Shown one piece after another: positions 23,900 to 35,706 of a stretch of 64,000 nt of DNA (the stretch's first letter is position 1; each line of letters opens with the position of its first letter). The stretch is from Lepus europaeus (taxonomy: Eukaryota; Chordata; Mammalia; Lagomorpha; Leporidae), in the NCBI RefSeq assembly GCF_033115175.1, contig NC_084837.1, forward strand, positions 70,579,266-70,643,265, written 5' to 3'. The position numbers were made by a program, and so were the translations under genes. The notes under the pieces were generated by a model. It had not been told where the DNA came from, ran no database searches, and saw only the letters and a list, made by a program, of their open reading frames with translations.

Positions 23900-25500
23900 C
23901 TGAGTTAATGATTGCTATCCAGGAACCATTTATGACCTGGTAAAAACATAAAGCACACAACAACAACTTGAGTGTTAAATGTCCTGCTCTTAAACTTGAT
24001 AAAGTCAGATTCTGCCAAAATACTCAGGGAAAACAGAAGCGAGGTCTGTGAAGCTACACAACTGTGATGTTCCAGTTCCAAAAGCAACAAGGGTTCCCTG
24101 CAGGAGCAGCAGCAAGAGATGGGTCTTCATCTACTTACAATCCAAAAGGCTGCTAAATTAGATTTAGCTATCCTGACACTACACATAAAATACTCTGAAT
24201 CTCAAAATTCTAAACAAGCTTGACAAACATAAGGGCAGGCAGGTGTCAGCAATTACTTGGTTTAACACTGCCTGCCTCCTCGCATCCCCCTACCCAGCCA
24301 ATGAAATATAAGCCTGAGCCTCAACTCTTTCTACACCTTTCAGGTTCTAACTTGATATTAAACTGGACTGTTGTAGGCTAGGTTGGGCCTAAAGTCTTAT
24401 TCCAGGCCCTTGCCTCTTAGAGAAGCATTTTGTAGATGTTAAAATTTTGTAGATGTTAAAATGTGAAAAGAAAAAGTGAACTTCAGAGTTGATAAATATG
24501 GTATTACAGAGTAACACAAAAATTTCAGTGCTAAAAATCTCTATTTGTCAAGTCTTGGCTTTTGTATTTCAAGAACTGAATTATGTTTCTTGGCCAAGCT
24601 CTAATTTGCAGGCCACCTTCTAATCCCCTCCTCTCTGGGCCATGGACTGAGCTCATCCCCTTTGATTTCATGTCAACAAACACCAACTTAACCCTTCCAG
24701 CCTTTGCTTGAGACCAGACCTACTCACTCTAACTCTTAAGCTAAGGCTGAAAGGAGAAGGGACATGGGTACCCCCTTCACTGAAAGGTAAAATAGATCAA
24801 CTCGGGCAATCTAAATCCTTGTCCCCACCCAGCACGGCTGAGAATCCTCTTGTTTATTAGCTTTAAAATGAAGAGCTGAACGCAAGAAAGAGCCTCTAAT
24901 AGAACTGCAATGGTGAGGGGAAAACAGTCTTATGTCTCTTGGGATTTTTCACTACTGCAGGTGCTCATCAAGCCAACAGAACCCATGAAAAATGAAGATG
25001 CCAAGTCCCAGCTTCTAAACAGATACTAACCTGGACCCTAGAGATATCCCTGAATCCTTCATGGAAGAAATAATCCTTTCTGCTTCTGACTTCTAACTGT
25101 TTGCCACCTCTTCTTGCATTTCACTACAAATACATAAATCCAAGGCAGAATATGGGATCTGGGTTAATTTCTGCTTTCTTAGGTAAGAGAAGTGAGGTTT
25201 CGTCCCAACTGGTCATGAGTCTGCCATCAACTGATGTTGCATATTGCAAATGACAATTAAAAATCACAAGTGTCCTATTGTTTAATATTGATATTTTTAA
25301 TAAAGAGCTACTTTTTCCGACAGAAAATTAATTCTACAAGGTTTTTCTAAGTGAAGAGAATTTAGAAAGACAATTATATTTTTAGATGGCATTTTGAAAC
25401 CAAGCCATAACATTAAAGAAATATGAAAATAACTAAAAAACAAAAGTCTCCCCCAGTGAGGAAAAAAAAGGTATTAGGTATGTTTTTCTTCAAAAAAGTG
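23900..25500. other. CEP152 intron 1, SINE-free sequence
   Basis: This 1.6-kb block has no recognised repeat except a short direct duplication of TTTTGTAGATGTTAAAA at 24428-24444 and 24445-24461. No exon is recognised. Confidence 0.45.
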
Positions 25501-25512
25501 TGAACTATCGAG

Positions 25513-25772
25513 CCAGGGTTGTGGTGTAGCGGGTTAAGCCTGATTCATGTCCCGGCTGCTCTATTTCCAATCAGCTCCCTGCTAATGCGCTTGCGAAAGC
25601 AGAAGATGGCCCAAGCGTTTGGAGCCCTGCACCCATGTGGGAGACCTGAGAGAAGCTCCTGGCTCCTATCTTCAGATCAGCCCAGCTCTGGCCACAGTGG
25701 CTATTTGGGGAATGAACCAGAGGAAGGATGACCTTCTCTCTGCCTCTCAAATAATTAAATCTTAAAAGAAAA
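25513..25772 (+). mobile_element. CSINE with internal deletion
   Basis: The segment between the tRNA-like A and B boxes is missing (GGTTAAGCC runs straight into TGATTCATGTCCC). Confidence 0.9.
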
Positions 25773-25887
25773 GACAAATATTACATATGGAAAATCACAT
25801 AAAGTTAAAAAAATGAGAAAAATATTTGCAAAACACATGATCGAGTCCATATATACAACACTTGCCAAGAAATAAGATGAGCAACTC

Positions 25888-26233
25888 GGGGCAGGTGCTG
25901 TGGTGTAGTGGGAAAAGCCACCGCCTGCAGTGCTGGCATCCCATATGGGCACTGGTTCATGTCCCGGCTGCTCCACTTCTGATCCAGCTCTCTGCTAATG
26001 ACCTGGGAAAGCAGTAGATGGCCCAAGTACTTGGGCCTCTGGACCCACAAAGGAGATCCAGAAGAAGTATCTGGTTCCTGGCTTTGGATTGGCCCATCTT
26101 CCTGCCATAGTGGCCATTTGGGGAGTGAACCAGTGGATGGAAGACCTCTCTTTCTTTCTGCCTCTGCCTCTCTGTAACTCTGCCTTTCAAATAAACAAAC
26201 AAATCTTTAAAAAAAAAAAAAAAAAAAAAAAAA
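25888..26233 (+). mobile_element. CSINE
   Basis: Full-length, GGGGCAGGTGCTGTGG to AAATAAACAAACAAAT plus poly(A). Flanks AAGATGAGCAACTC and AAGATGAACTC suggest an eroded duplication. Confidence 0.93.
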
Positions 26234-26894
26234 GATGAACTCAATTTAAAAATGGGCAACTGAGCTAAAAATGCATTTTAAATATAAATGCTCAATTAAT
26301 TTTTAAAAAAAGGCTTACACTCATGAACTATTCCAAGTGTCATTTAAACAAAAAAATGTCATTTTAAACAAGTAGATAGTTGTGTGAATTTCATGAATTG
26401 TTAGTGAAATTAAAACTACCTTGAAATCAATAATATATGTGCCCTAGTAAATGCCATTATTAAAAATGAAATTTTCCTGTATTTATTTCCTGTATTTACA
26501 GATTTAAAAAATCAAGATGCAGAATAAGTCTACAATAACATGCTTTTAAAAATAGCAGTCTAGTTACTTTCTTCCTAGATAACATTTGCTGAATCCTTAA
26601 CAGACTATAAACGTGTCTGCCTTTTTGTCACACTCAGATGGGACAGCACTCTGACTCAGCACTTATTTTGTTGTCTCTGGTTATGTTTTCTTTACCTTTC
26701 TTGCACAGAGAAGAAAACTAATAGCTGTTTTGTTGGACAAAAGATTACAAAACTGAACTAGCACTATTTTTGCCTCATGAAATACGCCATAATAAAAACA
26801 CTAAAGGCTTAAAATGTCTGCCTCCTTGCACATGGTAGGCACATCACACATATTCATTGAATATACACACATCACACCTTATAGAAATACTCTG

Positions 26895-27010
26895 TGGCAA
26901 TACAGTTTTATTGACCACCTAGTGAGTGCCAGATTATATCCTAAATGCATCTAAAACAGGGAACCAGCCTGGGGGAGATCGCAGTCTTATAAACTAGCAG
27001 TTACAATAAT
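26895..27010 (-). repeat. L2-like fragment, reverse
   Basis: Short match (GACCACCTAGTGAGTGCCAG) to the reversed L2 3' end. Confidence 0.55.
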
Positions 27011-27149
27011 ACATTGTATTACATTCTGTAGTAGAGGAAAAAACAAAGTACAAATTAACTTTGTTTAAGAAGGGAGGTTTAGAGAAGTTACAGAAAAAAG
27101 ATGCTTTAGATTAGAAATATTTGTAGGTACTAAGGGGCACAGCATGGGT

Positions 27150-27340
27150 AACTGGCTGAAGAGTTAGCCGCTGATTTAGTCAACCTGGGCTCATTTCTAG
27201 CCCTTTCATCTATCAGCTATGTAATCTTAAGCAACTGTTTCCATTTCTTCGTGAATTAATATCTCAAAGACTGGTTGTGAGAAGTGACAAAATGATGCAC
27301 ATAAAATGCTTAGCACCATGTACCAACCAACACATCTTAG
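27150..27340 (+). repeat. MIR
   Basis: CAGCTATGTAATCTTAAGCAA and AAATGCTTAGCACC follow the MIR consensus; diverged. Confidence 0.72.
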
Positions 27341-28487
27341 GTTATTACTATTAAGACTTTATGACTGTTGAACTGGAGACTGCCAGCTACAGAAGAGGTT
27401 TAGGGAACAAACAGCATCCCATTTAACTGAGAAATGGAGAGTGTGCAGCCTGTGGGAAACCATACTTCAAATAACACAACCCCCTCTGGAATGCAGATGC
27501 CACCTCTTGCAAGATGCCCTCCTCAATCCTGTTCCCCCATGAAATCAAATCCTTCTTTGCACTTCAGACTGCATTTCCAATGCTTTTCAACTTCAGTGGC
27601 TTCAACTTCAGTCTCTTTTGAAACTATGCACTTATCTGGAAATTATGCATAAAATGTCACGAAACATGGATATGAGATGAAAATCCGCTTAAGGCATTCA
27701 GATTCAGAACTACAAAATTAAAAGGGTTAAGTGATTAGGAACTGCCCTGGGAGTTGGGAAATTCTACTTACTTGCTAAGATGGAAACAACTCACTACCCT
27801 GTTTTAGACCTGAAACGCTCAGCTGAGGACGCCTATTCAATCATCCAGCAATGGACCAACCACTGTTGAAGACGACAAAGCTTAACAGAACAGGATAAAA
27901 AGAAAGAAAACAGCCCTATAAAAAGAAATAACATCTTATGACGATTCTAATGACAGCAGCTTGGACAGATAGCTAAGAGGCCCAGAGGCAATCTTACTAC
28001 ACGGTAGGCACCCACAGAAAGAACGAGTGTATAAGTATAAAAGTAAATGCCCTTGCATAAACGAACGACCTTACCGAAGAACTGTAGGACCTCAGTCGAG
28101 ACACATCCAACAGGTACCCAGAGACCCAAGCTGCACGGCGCCCAGCTGCCTAGGGCTGCCTGCTTTGGTGCCAACGACACCTGCACTCGGTCAGCACACG
28201 TGCACAGAGCGCCCACTGTGAGCCAAGCGCGGCGCCGGGTGACCACTGCTGGGGTCTCCGGCGTGGGGCCTGGGGGCGCCCGAAGGAGAGACCAGCGGGG
28301 CTCCCCAGCCGTCACTTTCAATTAGGAACCTGGGGTCAAAAGCTCAGCTCTGCAACCTGAGGGCAGTCCACCACTGCGCAATGCGGGAGGGGGCGGATCT
28401 GTCCTTAGCGAAGCCTCAGCCAGGATCCCGAGGACCCCGTAACTGTTCCAACCCCAGGCCTACGCCGAGGCGCGAAGCAGAACTTAC

Positions 28488-28700
28488 CCGGGGCTACGGA
28501 CGCTGTCACTTGGGGAAAATTCAGGCCCCAGTCGAAGACCAACTTCTAGCAACCCCCCTTATCCTAGCTCTAGTCCACTAGCTCCCGCCTGGGCGCAACC
28601 TAACCCGGAGCCACGAGGCCTTTGATTAGCAGCAGCCTCCTTAAATCACCGTCTAGACTCTCGCTTGGCGGGCGGGGCCATATCGGCTATGGGCGGGGCT
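28488..28700 (-). other. CEP152: CEP152 exon 1, probable non-coding 5' UTR
   Basis: A strong splice donor, CCGG|GTAAGT, lies on the minus strand with its GT at 28486-28487, inside the CpG island and just downstream of the GC boxes. It can splice to the acceptor of the ATG exon at 23079-23080. The exon's left border is the donor; its right border (the transcription start) is a guess. The initiating ATG lies 7 bases into exon 2, so this exon should be untranslated. Confidence 0.65.
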
Positions 28701-28850
28701 AGATGCTCCGCCTTCCTCAAGCTTGGTTGAGAGGTCTGCCTGCAGTTGCAAGTGTATGGCTGTTTGAAAGCGGGCGCCAGAGGTGGCGGGAAGCTCCCCC
28801 CGTGCGTCCATTGGAGGATTTGTGAGCCAATTACGAGAGGATTGGCTCTG
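28640..28850 (-). promoter_or_regulatory. CEP152: CEP152 CpG-island promoter
   Basis: This is the core of a GC-rich block (about 28100-28870) with many CpG dinucleotides in an otherwise AT-rich, CpG-poor window. Visible motifs are two GC boxes (GGGCGGGGC) at 28670-28678 and 28691-28699, an E2F-like GGCGGGAA at 28785-28792, a CHR-like TTTGAA at 28763-28768, and inverted CCAAT boxes (ATTGG on the + strand) at 28810-28814 and 28841-28845. I see no TATA box at a useful distance. The set is typical of cell-cycle genes, which fits a centriole-duplication factor. The transcription start is probably between 28640 and 28750, but this is inferred. A CCAAT on the + strand at 28827-28831 leaves room for divergent transcription. 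Confidence 0.75.
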
Positions 28851-29349
28851 GAGTGGGCGGGCTTATAGGTATCCTAGAGACACAGGAGCGCCAAGCCAGG
28901 TAACTTGGTTTAGATCAGCAAAACTAGGTCCGCTGCGCTACTGGTGCAGGAAACAGGAGCCATACCTCGTACCGTGCCCGCTTCCACTCCTAAACTCTAG
29001 TTGTCGGCTGCAGCACTCAAGCTCTGTGCTTCCTCACAGAACTCTTGCGTAGAGATTTTTGCATTTGCCCTTCTTTTCTAAGGTGCTGGTTTCTCCAGCT
29101 CCCAACAGCCAGACATGTTGTTTTTGCTTTGTCGTATTGCTGCCTAGGCCCTGCCTTGTTTAAGTGTGGTTCTAGTTGCTAAATGGCACATTTTCTCCCA
29201 TATGCATTCACTAATTTCCTTGATTATGAATGCTTTTGTCACTGAGGTTTGTGTTATCCTGTCCTTGAATGCAGCACCACCCTGTCTTCTGAAAAACCGG
29301 TTACTATGTCTACCTGCTCTGGTTAAAAGGTTCTGGTGAACATCAAAGG

Positions 29350-29650
29350 TTAGCAGCTGTGGGATAGCGGGGTAAAGCCACCGCCTGCAGTGCCGGCATC
29401 CCACATGGGTGCTGGTTCCTGTCCCTCTGCTCCACTTCCGATACAGCTCTCTGCTATGGCCTGGGAAAGCAGTAGAAGTTGGCCCAAGTTCTTGGGCCCC
29501 TGCACCCATAGGAGACCCGGAAGACACTCCTGGCTCCTGGCTTCTGATGGGCCCAGCTCCCGCCCTTGTGGCCATTTGGGGTGTAACCAGTGGATGGAGG
29601 ACCTCTCGGTAACTCTGCCTTTCAAATAAATAAATAAATATTTTTTAAAA
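29350..29650 (+). mobile_element. CSINE
   Basis: Starts TAGCAGCTGTGGGATAGC (5' end slightly clipped), tail AAATAAATAAATAAAT. Confidence 0.92.
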
Positions 29651-29662
29651 ACTAATAAAATA

Positions 29663-29985
29663 GGGCCTGCACAATGGCGCACTAGGTTAATCCTCCGCCT
29701 GCGGCACTGGCATCCCATGTGGGCACCGGGTTCTAGTCCCAGTTGCTCCTCTTCAAGTCCAGCTCTCTGCTGTGGCCCTGGAAGGCAGTGGAGGATGGCC
29801 CAGGTGCTTGGGCCCTGCACCTGCGTGGGAGACCAGGAAGAAGCACCTGGCTCCTAGCTTCGGATCGGCACTGCTCCGGCTGTTGCGGCCATTTGGTGGG
29901 TGAACCAACGGAAGGAAGACCTTTCTCTCTGTCTCTCACTGTCTATAACTCTACCTGTCATATAAATAAATAAAATCTTAAAAAG
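29663..29985 (+). mobile_element. CSINE, GC-rich subfamily
   Basis: AGGGCCTGCACAATGGC start; TATAAATAAATAAAATC tail; tandem with the copy to its left. Confidence 0.92.
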
Positions 29986-30329
29986 ATAATAAAATAAAAA
30001 AGGCTGCCAGCAACAGGTTCATCATATCCTTTTAATTAGTGCTTTCCCATGGGTACTAGTATGGAGTAAAGTGCTCCTTCAAGGCTCTCCAGAACAGGGC
30101 TAGTTTTCCTTAGCTCCCTCCCATCACACCCCCATCTTGCCTGCACTGACTGGCATCATCTAGCATACGGTGTGGTGTATAATGAGAACTTAACGACGGG
30201 AGTCAAGTGAATGGAATCACGGCTAAACGGTTCCCAGACTTCGTCTTGCAGCTGCAGTGTCCTGCCTGAACCCACCACCTACCCAGTTTTCATAGTGGAG
30301 CCACTCCGAAGCCATTCATGACGCACGCA

Positions 30330-30530
30330 TCTCGCTCCCTTTGCAGTAATGATCTTTCCCACACCTGTGCACAGTGCGCATATCCGGTTATAGTCCTTAT
30401 ATCTATTATGACTGGTTGTTGTGTGTTCGTTTCACTCTCGCAATGTGGACATCTTGAGGAATTCACTTTGCTTCTAGCAGGCTTCATGGCCCCTGGTAGG
30501 CACGCAAAACAACTGTGTTGAATTGTTTTA
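30330..30530 (+). repeat. L2-like 3' end
   Basis: Follows the order of the L2 3' end around CTTGAGGAATTCACTTTGC and GGCCCCTGGTAGGCACGC. Confidence 0.5.
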
Positions 30531-30778
30531 AGTGGGTGAAAAAAAACTAAAGGGAAGACTTGGGGAGGGGGGCCAGAAAAAAAACAAATAGAGGGCATTT
30601 GTTAAGCCTGAGCCAAAGTATCTGTTAATGAGAACTAAGGCAATTTTTATGTCCCCTTGGAGTTTATCAGCAAATTGTGCATAACGTTCCATGCTGGGGC
30701 TTATAATGGAAGGCCACAGCAAGAGTGCTTCCTGATCTCTGTTCACACACAGGTACTTGATAGAAAATAAAAGCTGTT

Positions 30779-31105
30779 GGCCAGCGCCGTGGCTTAACAG
30801 GCTAATCCTCCGCCTTGCGGCGCTGACACACCGGGTTCTAGTCCCGGTCGGGGCGCCAGATTCTATCCCGGTTGCCCCTCTTCCAGGCCAGCTCTCTGCT
30901 ATGGCCTGGGAAGGCAGTGGAGGATGGCCCAAGTGCTTGGGCCCTGCACCCGCATGGGAGACCAGGAGAAGCACCTGGCTCCTGGCTTCGGATCAGCGAG
31001 ATGCGCCGGCTGCAGCGGCCATTGGAGGGTGAACCAACAGCAAAAAGGAAGACCTTTCTCTCTCACTATCCACTCTGCCCATCAAAAAAAAAAAAAAAAA
31101 AAAAG
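30779..31105 (+). mobile_element. CSINE, GC-rich subfamily
   Basis: GGCCAGCGCCGTGGC start and poly(A) end. Confidence 0.95.
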
Positions 31106-31592
31106 ATGTTAAGGGGACAGCACACGAAGACGTAGAAGTGCTTTATAGTTTGGTAAATTCTTTCATAGGCATTATCTCACTGGGTTCTCAAAACTGCAAT
31201 ATTAACCATTTTATAGTTGAAGAAACTTATGTTCTTAAAAAAAAAAAAAAAAGGCAACTTTATTACCAGTACACAGTTAATACAAGACAGGCAGAATTTA
31301 ACCCAAGTCCTTTATCTCCAAACCCAGAGCTTCTCACTACATACAAAATACCTGAGTGAAGCTCGCATGCAAATGACAAAAGAGACAAAACAGAGACTAA
31401 ATCAAGAGCCACCTGCCCGTAAAAGTGGATCTGAGTTGTGGACATAACAAAAATTTTGTTTGCCTTTCCTATGTAATTTCTGGTCCAGATACTAAAAATA
31501 TAAAGTTTAGGTCGAGACCCTTATCCTCAAGTCACACATGCTATTTGGAGTGCAAGATGCTTACATAGACAAATGTTAAAACACAATAAATT

Positions 31593-31902
31593 GGGGCCGG
31601 TGCTGTGGCGCAGTAGGTTGAAGCCCTGGCCTGAAGTGCTGGCATCCTATATGGGCACTGGTTCTAGTCCCAGCTGCTCCTCTTCCTGCTATGGCCTAGG
31701 AAAGCAGTAGAAGATGGCCCAAGTGCTTGGGCCCCTGCACCGGCGTGGGAGACCCAGAAGAAGATCCTGGCTCCTGGCTTCAGATCAGCGCAGCTCCAGC
31801 CCTTGTGGCCATCTGGGGAGTAAACCAGCATATTTGAAGACCTCTTTCTCTGTGTCTACCTCTCTCTGTAACTCAAGTAAATAAATCTTTTTTAAAAAAA
31901 CA
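31593..31902 (+). mobile_element. CSINE
   Basis: GGGGCCGGTGCTGTGGC start; flanked on both sides by ACACAATA, consistent with a short target-site duplication. Confidence 0.94.
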
Positions 31903-32049
31903 CAATAGTATAATTGCCATATGAATAGAATAGGCAATAGTTCTTGGCCAAAGTGAACATCTAAAGAAAGACCTAACCAGAAAGGTTCCAAGAGAAAGTG
32001 GAGGAGAAAGCTCAATAGGCAAGTTGCTAAGTCTAGATGAAAAGACCAG

Positions 32050-32340
32050 ACCAGGAGCAGGTGTTTTGGGCATCCCAGATTAGAGTGGCTGGTTCAAGTT
32101 CTGGCTCCTCCACTTTCCACCAAGCTTCCTGCTAATGCGTGAGAAACAGCAGATGATGGCCCAAATGCTTGGGTCCCTGACATCCTTGAGGGGGATCCAG
32201 ATTGAGTTTTGGGCCATTGATGTTGGCCGGGCCCAGTTCTGGCTGATGTTGGCACTTCGGGAGTGAACTAGCAGATGGAAGACAATCTCTCTCTCTCTTT
32301 CTCAAATAAAGTGAAAATAAAGCAAAAGTATTTTTTAAAA
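32050..32340 (+). mobile_element. CSINE, internally deleted
   Basis: GAGCAGGTGTTTTGGGCATCCC shows loss of the first box region; tail AAATAAAGTGAAAATAAAG. Confidence 0.83.
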
Positions 32341-32849
32341 GACAGTCCACTGAAAATTAAGATTTATTTTTTAGAGGTAGGCAGCTAGGAACTAATCACA
32401 GAAGAGCTTGAAGCCTGGAGGAATAGTAAAGGCACCACACAGAGTTAAGGTGCAGTGTGCACAAGCAGCAAGCATGACACACCCAGAGAAACATGACTGC
32501 CAGAAGCTTCTAGGTTAATAAAGACAAGTGTGGAGGAAGAGAGAAAAATCACCATATATCTTAAATGCGCAGCAAGGGATTGTTTGTGGAACGTTGGGTA
32601 AATGTTTGCCTTGCATTCTGGACACACCTGTGAGTTGGGTGGGACTCTTACCTTTAACCAACTTGTTTATACTTCAATGTCACATTATTGAGGAGATGGG
32701 ATTTTTCCCACTAACAAGGTTGTAAAGCTGGAGCCAAACCACCCTTCTTCTTTTTCCTGCCTTCTCTTTCGTGTCAAAGCTATCAGATCCGAGCAGGGCC
32801 ACCATGGGAGTGACATCCAAAGCGCTATCATCAAGGAGTTCTCTCTTCA

Positions 32850-33040
32850 AAACAGCATTGAACTTAGAGTAAGATGATGCAAGTTCCAGCTCTCCCACCT
32901 ATTTGCTTTTCTCCACAACAACTTATTTAACACTCAAAATCCTTACCTGAAAACAGGACTAATACCTGCTTCTCAGGATTGCGAGAAAGACGAAAGGAGA
33001 TTGTGTGAAAAGAGCTTTTAAATGTAGAAACGCTATTGAA
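32850..33040 (+). repeat. MIR
   Basis: CTTACCTGAAAACAGGAC and TCTCAGGATTGCGAGAAAGA are MIR-like; diverged. Confidence 0.62.
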
Positions 33041-33630
33041 AATTAGTTCATCTATTGTGTTTCTTTGTATTATGGCTTACTGGACTAGACTATATACTGG
33101 GATCTGAACCAGTAAAGAAAAAGCAAGACAGAACAGTCACTACAATGCAAATACGAAGGTGTTCTGAAAGTGGGTGGCAGAATCGAAGGGTAAGGTTTGC
33201 AGAGGACAACAGGGGCTTATGGGATGAGACAAAGGACTACACAAATGATACAGCTCTATGAGAACAGGAAAAAATAGGAAAATGCTAGAGATGAAAACAG
33301 AACTAAGACAGACTGCCTCATGATTTGTAATCTATTCAACAATATTTTTTGAGCAAACAAGTACTTAAGACCAATCCCTGTTATAGGAGTTCGTTTAACA
33401 TTGACATTGTGGTCAAAATGTCTGCTTTCCCCAAACCCATTCTCACAGAATCTTCTCACACTCATGGCTACCATGACCTCACCACTGTCACCATTCCATG
33501 TCCCCTCCCCCAGTTCTAGTCATAGATCAAGAGTGAGCACCAGACCAACGTGGGACAATCATATTCCATCCCAGATAACTAGGACTCTATGAAACAGAGT
33601 AAAGAAGTAGTCATATAAAAGAGAAGCAAC

Positions 33631-33916
33631 ATTTTTTTTTTTATTTAGAGAAAGGTCTTCCTTCCGTTGGTTCACCCCCCAAATGGCCACTGTGGCCAGC
33701 GCACTGTGCTGATCCGAAGCCGGGAGCCAGGTGCTTCCTCCTGGCCTCCCCTGCAGGTGCAGGGCCCAAGCACTTGGGCCATCCTCCACTGCCTTCTCGG
33801 GCCACAGCAGAGGGCTGGCCTGGAAGAGGGACAGAACTGGCGCCCCAACCAGGACTAGAACCCAGTGTGCCAGCGCCGCAGGCGGAGGATTAGCCTAGTG
33901 AGCTGCGGCGCCAGCC
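33631..33916 (-). mobile_element. CSINE, GC-rich subfamily, reverse, 10-bp target-site duplication
   Basis: Perfect flanking duplication GAGAAGCAAC at 33621-33630 and 33917-33926. Confidence 0.96.
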
Positions 33917-34142
33917 GAGAAGCAACGTTTTATTACACTTGTCTGTATTATGTGGGAGATGTGCTGCCTCCCTGTGTCATACATACATCCCAGGTAAGAT
34001 CATGAACTCTGCCACTCATCATAGATCTGCTGCATTTCTGCACTTTGAAAAGCCTGACAGTTCACTTTTCCTTGGATTCCATGATACCTGAACTTTAAAG
34101 AAAAACACTGTTTGACTTAAGCTAACTTGGATAATATAGCAG

Positions 34143-34464
34143 TTCAATGTCCTCCCCAAATTGGTGTCTATCTGGAACTTCAGAAGGTGACTTTCTTTGG
34201 AAATAGACTTTCTCTGTTGTAATTACTTAACATGAGGTCACAGTAGATTAAATCTAATGACTGGTGTATGTGTGTGAGACATGGAGGCACCAGAAGACAG
34301 TTCTGTGAAGATGGAGCTGGAGATTGGAGTGATGTTGCCATAAGCCAAGGAACGTGTTGGAAGGTTTTTTCCCTGAAGCCTTTAGAAAGAGCATCCCTTG
34401 ACTGTAGACTTCCAGCTTCTGGAACTGTGAACATGAGCTTCTGTTATTTTAAGCCATCTAGTGT
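34143..34464 (+). mobile_element. MLT1-like LTR
   Basis: Matches MLT1 through GGAAATAGACTTTCTC, ATGAGGTCACAG and TTCTGTTATTTTAAGCCA. Solo LTR, joined to the L1 ORF2 fragment on its right. Confidence 0.78.
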
Positions 34465-34935
34465 GGCTAACATTTTGTTGAAGATTTCGTATCTCTATTC
34501 AAGGGGATATTGGTCTATAGTTTGTGGGTATTTTTGCTTTTGTACTATGTCTGCTTTTGATGTCAGAGTAATATGAGCTTCAAAAAATAAATTGGGAAGT
34601 GTTCCCTTCTCTTTAATGTTCTGGAAGTGGTCACATAGCATTGGTGCTAATTATTTAAGTGATAGAGTTGTCCAGTGAATCCATCTAAGCCAAAATTTCT
34701 TTCAGAGATTTTTAATTGTGAATTCAGTTTTTCTTAATAGTTAAAAGGTTACTCAAATGATCAGTTTCATATTGAATGGTATATAGTAGTTTGGGCTTTT
34801 GGAGAAACTGGTCTGTTTCATCTAAGTTGTCCAATTCATGTGTATAGAATTTTGTATAGCATTCTCTTATTCCTTTTGTCTGTAGGTCTGCAGTAGTAAC
34901 CTCTCTTTCATTCCCACACTAATAATGTTATTTGT
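34465..34935 (-). mobile_element. Old L1 ORF2 fragment, reverse
   Basis: GGGGATATTGGTCTATAG, CTTCAAAAAATAAATTGGG and GTGAATCCATCTAAGCC match the reverse of the mammalian L1 reverse-transcriptase region. The frame is broken by stops and indels. Confidence 0.88.
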
Positions 34936-35383
34936 TCCATTGGCAAAATTATAACAATCTACAGATAGGTTAAGGGCCTACTAACACTAGAGCACATAGA
35001 AGCATACCAATGAAGGAAAGAGTTTTTTTTAACCTCATATAAGATAAGCTCAAAAAGATTAAATAGCAATTAATTTAACATTAATGTGTGTATATTTAAA
35101 TATCTTCCACATTTAGAGATGCTATGTCTCACATATGTGCAGGACATAGTAAGAAATTATCGCATACTGTAATCTATGTGGATCTATGATTCCAATCATA
35201 AAAGGCAGTAGGGTGAGATTCATTATTTTTCCAGATACAAACCCCAGGAAGAAAATGGCAAAATTAATAGATGGACTTGCAAGAGACATGAAGGTCAAAG
35301 ATTAACAGTATCTAAGAATTAATGTATTTGAAGTTGTTCTTGACCAAAATAACCAAACCTCAAAATACAGTTTATTGGGTTTT

Positions 35384-35706
35384 AAAAATTAATTTATTTA
35401 TTTGAAAGGCAGAGTTACAGAGAGGCAGAGGCAGAGAGAAAGGTCTTCCATCCGCTGGTTCACTCCCAAAATGGCTGCAACGGCCAGAGCTGGGCAAATC
35501 TGAAGTCAGGAGTCAGCAGCCAAGAGCTTCTTCCAGGTTTCCCAAGTGGGTACAGGGGCCCAAGCACTTGGGCCGTCTTTTGCTGCTTTCCCAGGCCATA
35601 GCAGAGAGCTGGATAGGAAGTGGAGCAGCTGGGACTTGAACCAGCACCCATATGGGATGCTGGCACTGTAAGCAGCAGCTTTACCCCTGCACCACAGCGC
35701 CAGCCC
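35384..35706 (-). mobile_element. CSINE, reverse, target-site duplication
   Basis: Flanks AGTTTATTGGGTTTT (35369-35383) and AGCTTATTAGGTTTT (35707-35721) match at 13 of 15 bases. Confidence 0.94.

Larger units (their letters stand above)
1..28700 (-). other. CEP152: CEP152 gene, 5' part (promoter-proximal exon 1 to exon 8); 3' remainder outside the window
   Basis: CEP152 is a centriolar scaffold protein. It recruits the kinase PLK4, together with CEP192, and the CPAP/SAS-6 machinery to start centriole duplication, and it pairs with CEP63. The identification rests on protein similarity I recognise across seven coding exons, including MSLDFGS at the start, [32 protein letters not shown] and [14 protein letters not shown]. 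The exons join in phase to give 321 residues; the human protein is about 1,700 residues long, so most of it lies to the left of position 4951. I could not find the next exon in 1-4950, so intron 8 continues past the window edge. Intron 1 spans 23079-28487 and intron 2 spans 13034-22984. The order and orientation next to SHC4 match what I recall of human 15q21.1. The 5' limit near 28700 is inferred, not seen. Confidence 0.97.

Noticed and set aside
27947..28325. Open frames of 92-124 codons in the CpG island
   Set aside because: GC-rich DNA lacks stop codons; no homology, and the region is promoter-proximal intron 1 of CEP152.
29350..29820. 156-codon and other long minus-strand open frames
   Set aside because: Antisense CSINE translation, as above.
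30528..30974. 148-codon minus-strand open frame
   Set aside because: Spans an antisense CSINE and unique flank; no homology or splice support.
34465..34935. Possible active reverse transcriptase
   Set aside because: Only a short, stop-ridden reversed L1 ORF2 fragment is present.
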